64,000 bases of DNA from NCBI GenBank assembly GCA_015063165.1, contig SUSZ01000001.1, forward strand, positions 1 to 64,000, written 5' to 3'. Positions 63,750 to 64,000 of the stretch are shown here, one piece after another (the first letter of the stretch is position 1; each line of letters opens with the position of its first letter). A model generated the notes under the pieces. That model saw only the letters and a list, made by a program, of their open reading frames with translations. It was not told the origin of the DNA and did no database searches. This DNA is from Thermoplasmata archaeon. Lineage in GTDB: Archaea; Thermoplasmatota; Thermoplasmata; Methanomassiliicoccales; Methanomethylophilaceae. A program made the position numbers and the translations under genes.

Positions 63750-64000
63750 ATGATGGAAGGAGTCAAAGCGGTTGGATTCGACCTGGACGGGACCTTCCTC
63801 AAGACCCACGTCGACTATGTCAAGCTCGGAGAGGCCGACAAGAAGGTCCTGGAAGCCCACGGCGTGCCCTTCGACGATGTGTACAGAGAGACGTTCATCA
63901 AGAGGCCCCGCTGGCCCATCAAGGACTGGCTGGCTGCCCACGGACGCGAGGACGAGTTCCTTGCGATCAGCGAAGAGATAGACAGGGCGTTCACCGAGGT
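63750..64000 (+). CDS. HAD-family phosphatase, cut by window end
   Basis: The first 83 codons of a haloacid-dehalogenase-type phosphatase. The catalytic motif I is VGFDLDGTFLKTH (nucleophile Asp about residue 11), followed by a helical cap region. It starts 4 bases after the YcaO stop, so it is cotranscribed with it. The substrate and the C-terminal motifs are beyond the window. Confidence 0.8.
   Translation, partial: MMEGVKAVGFDLDGTFLKTHVDYVKLGEADKKVLEAHGVPFDDVYRETFIKRPRWPIKDWLAAHGREDEFLAISEEIDRAFTE

Noticed and set aside
1-64000. CRISPR arrays, cas genes and rRNA genes
   Set aside because: No regularly spaced direct repeats with unique spacers, no Cas-like proteins and no rRNA segments were found. 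The candidate defence genes are of other types.

Overview
The window looks like a chromosome segment of a methanol-using methanogenic archaeon of the order Methanomassiliicoccales (Thermoplasmata). Evidence for this: an mtaC-mtaB methanol methyltransferase operon, a methanogenesis-marker-type YcaO protein, mevalonate kinase, an archaeal-type RNase P RNA, archaeal TATA boxes 25-30 bases ahead of many genes with very short or no leaders, and UAG codons that appear to be read as an amino acid. Of 44 complete coding regions called here, 38 end in TGA, 6 in TAA and none in TAG. Four genes carry five in-frame TAG codons (two in a surface protein at 4981-7815, one each in a PHP phosphatase at 32830-33480, a multidomain protein at 42514-45039 and a Sel1 protein at 52135-54837). 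Homology continues in frame after each TAG. This is what is expected if UAG means pyrrolysine throughout the genome. The pyl genes themselves are not in the window.

Layout. 0-3 kb: mtaCB (minus). 2.9-4.9 kb: a degenerate IS4/IS1634-type transposase and a decayed small locus. 5-9.5 kb: a secreted repeat protein with two UAG codons and a secreted cohesin-plus-dockerin protein, divergently transcribed. 9.6-12.5 kb: an ATPase/winged-helix regulator, a small unknown and a divergent hemC-hemD pair. 12.7-17.3 kb: a giant membrane-anchored adhesin. 17.4-25.7 kb: ABC-F ATPase, IMPACT/YigZ protein, sodium:proline-type symporter, RND exporter, DEAD-box helicase. 25.9-27.2 kb: tRNA-Gly followed by a solitary TnpB. 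27.3-32.8 kb: isocitrate dehydrogenase family enzyme, M18 aminopeptidase, gamma-glutamylcyclotransferase-like protein, MTA phosphorylase, MFS transporter. 32.8-39.1 kb: a nearly complete histidine cluster (hisG-C-H-A, an embedded HTH regulator, hisB-F-IE and a PHP protein that is the likely histidinol phosphatase). 39.2-42.2 kb: acyl-CoA ligase and asd.

42.5-57.3 kb is the most unusual region. It holds an FrhB-like/pyruvyltransferase/Sel1 fusion, a PLD nuclease coupled to a 2041-residue DUF4011-type helicase-nuclease, and, convergent to these, two paralogous PP-loop (QueC-like)/Sel1 proteins. The PLD-helicase pair resembles known antiviral helicase-nuclease systems. The Sel1/PP-loop neighbours could be part of an undescribed defence or surface-modification module.

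57.5-64 kb: aminotransferase, unknown acidic protein and mevalonate kinase in one operon, then a BASS-family transporter, chorismate mutase, an ACT-domain regulator, RNase P RNA, YcaO and a truncated HAD phosphatase at the window edge.
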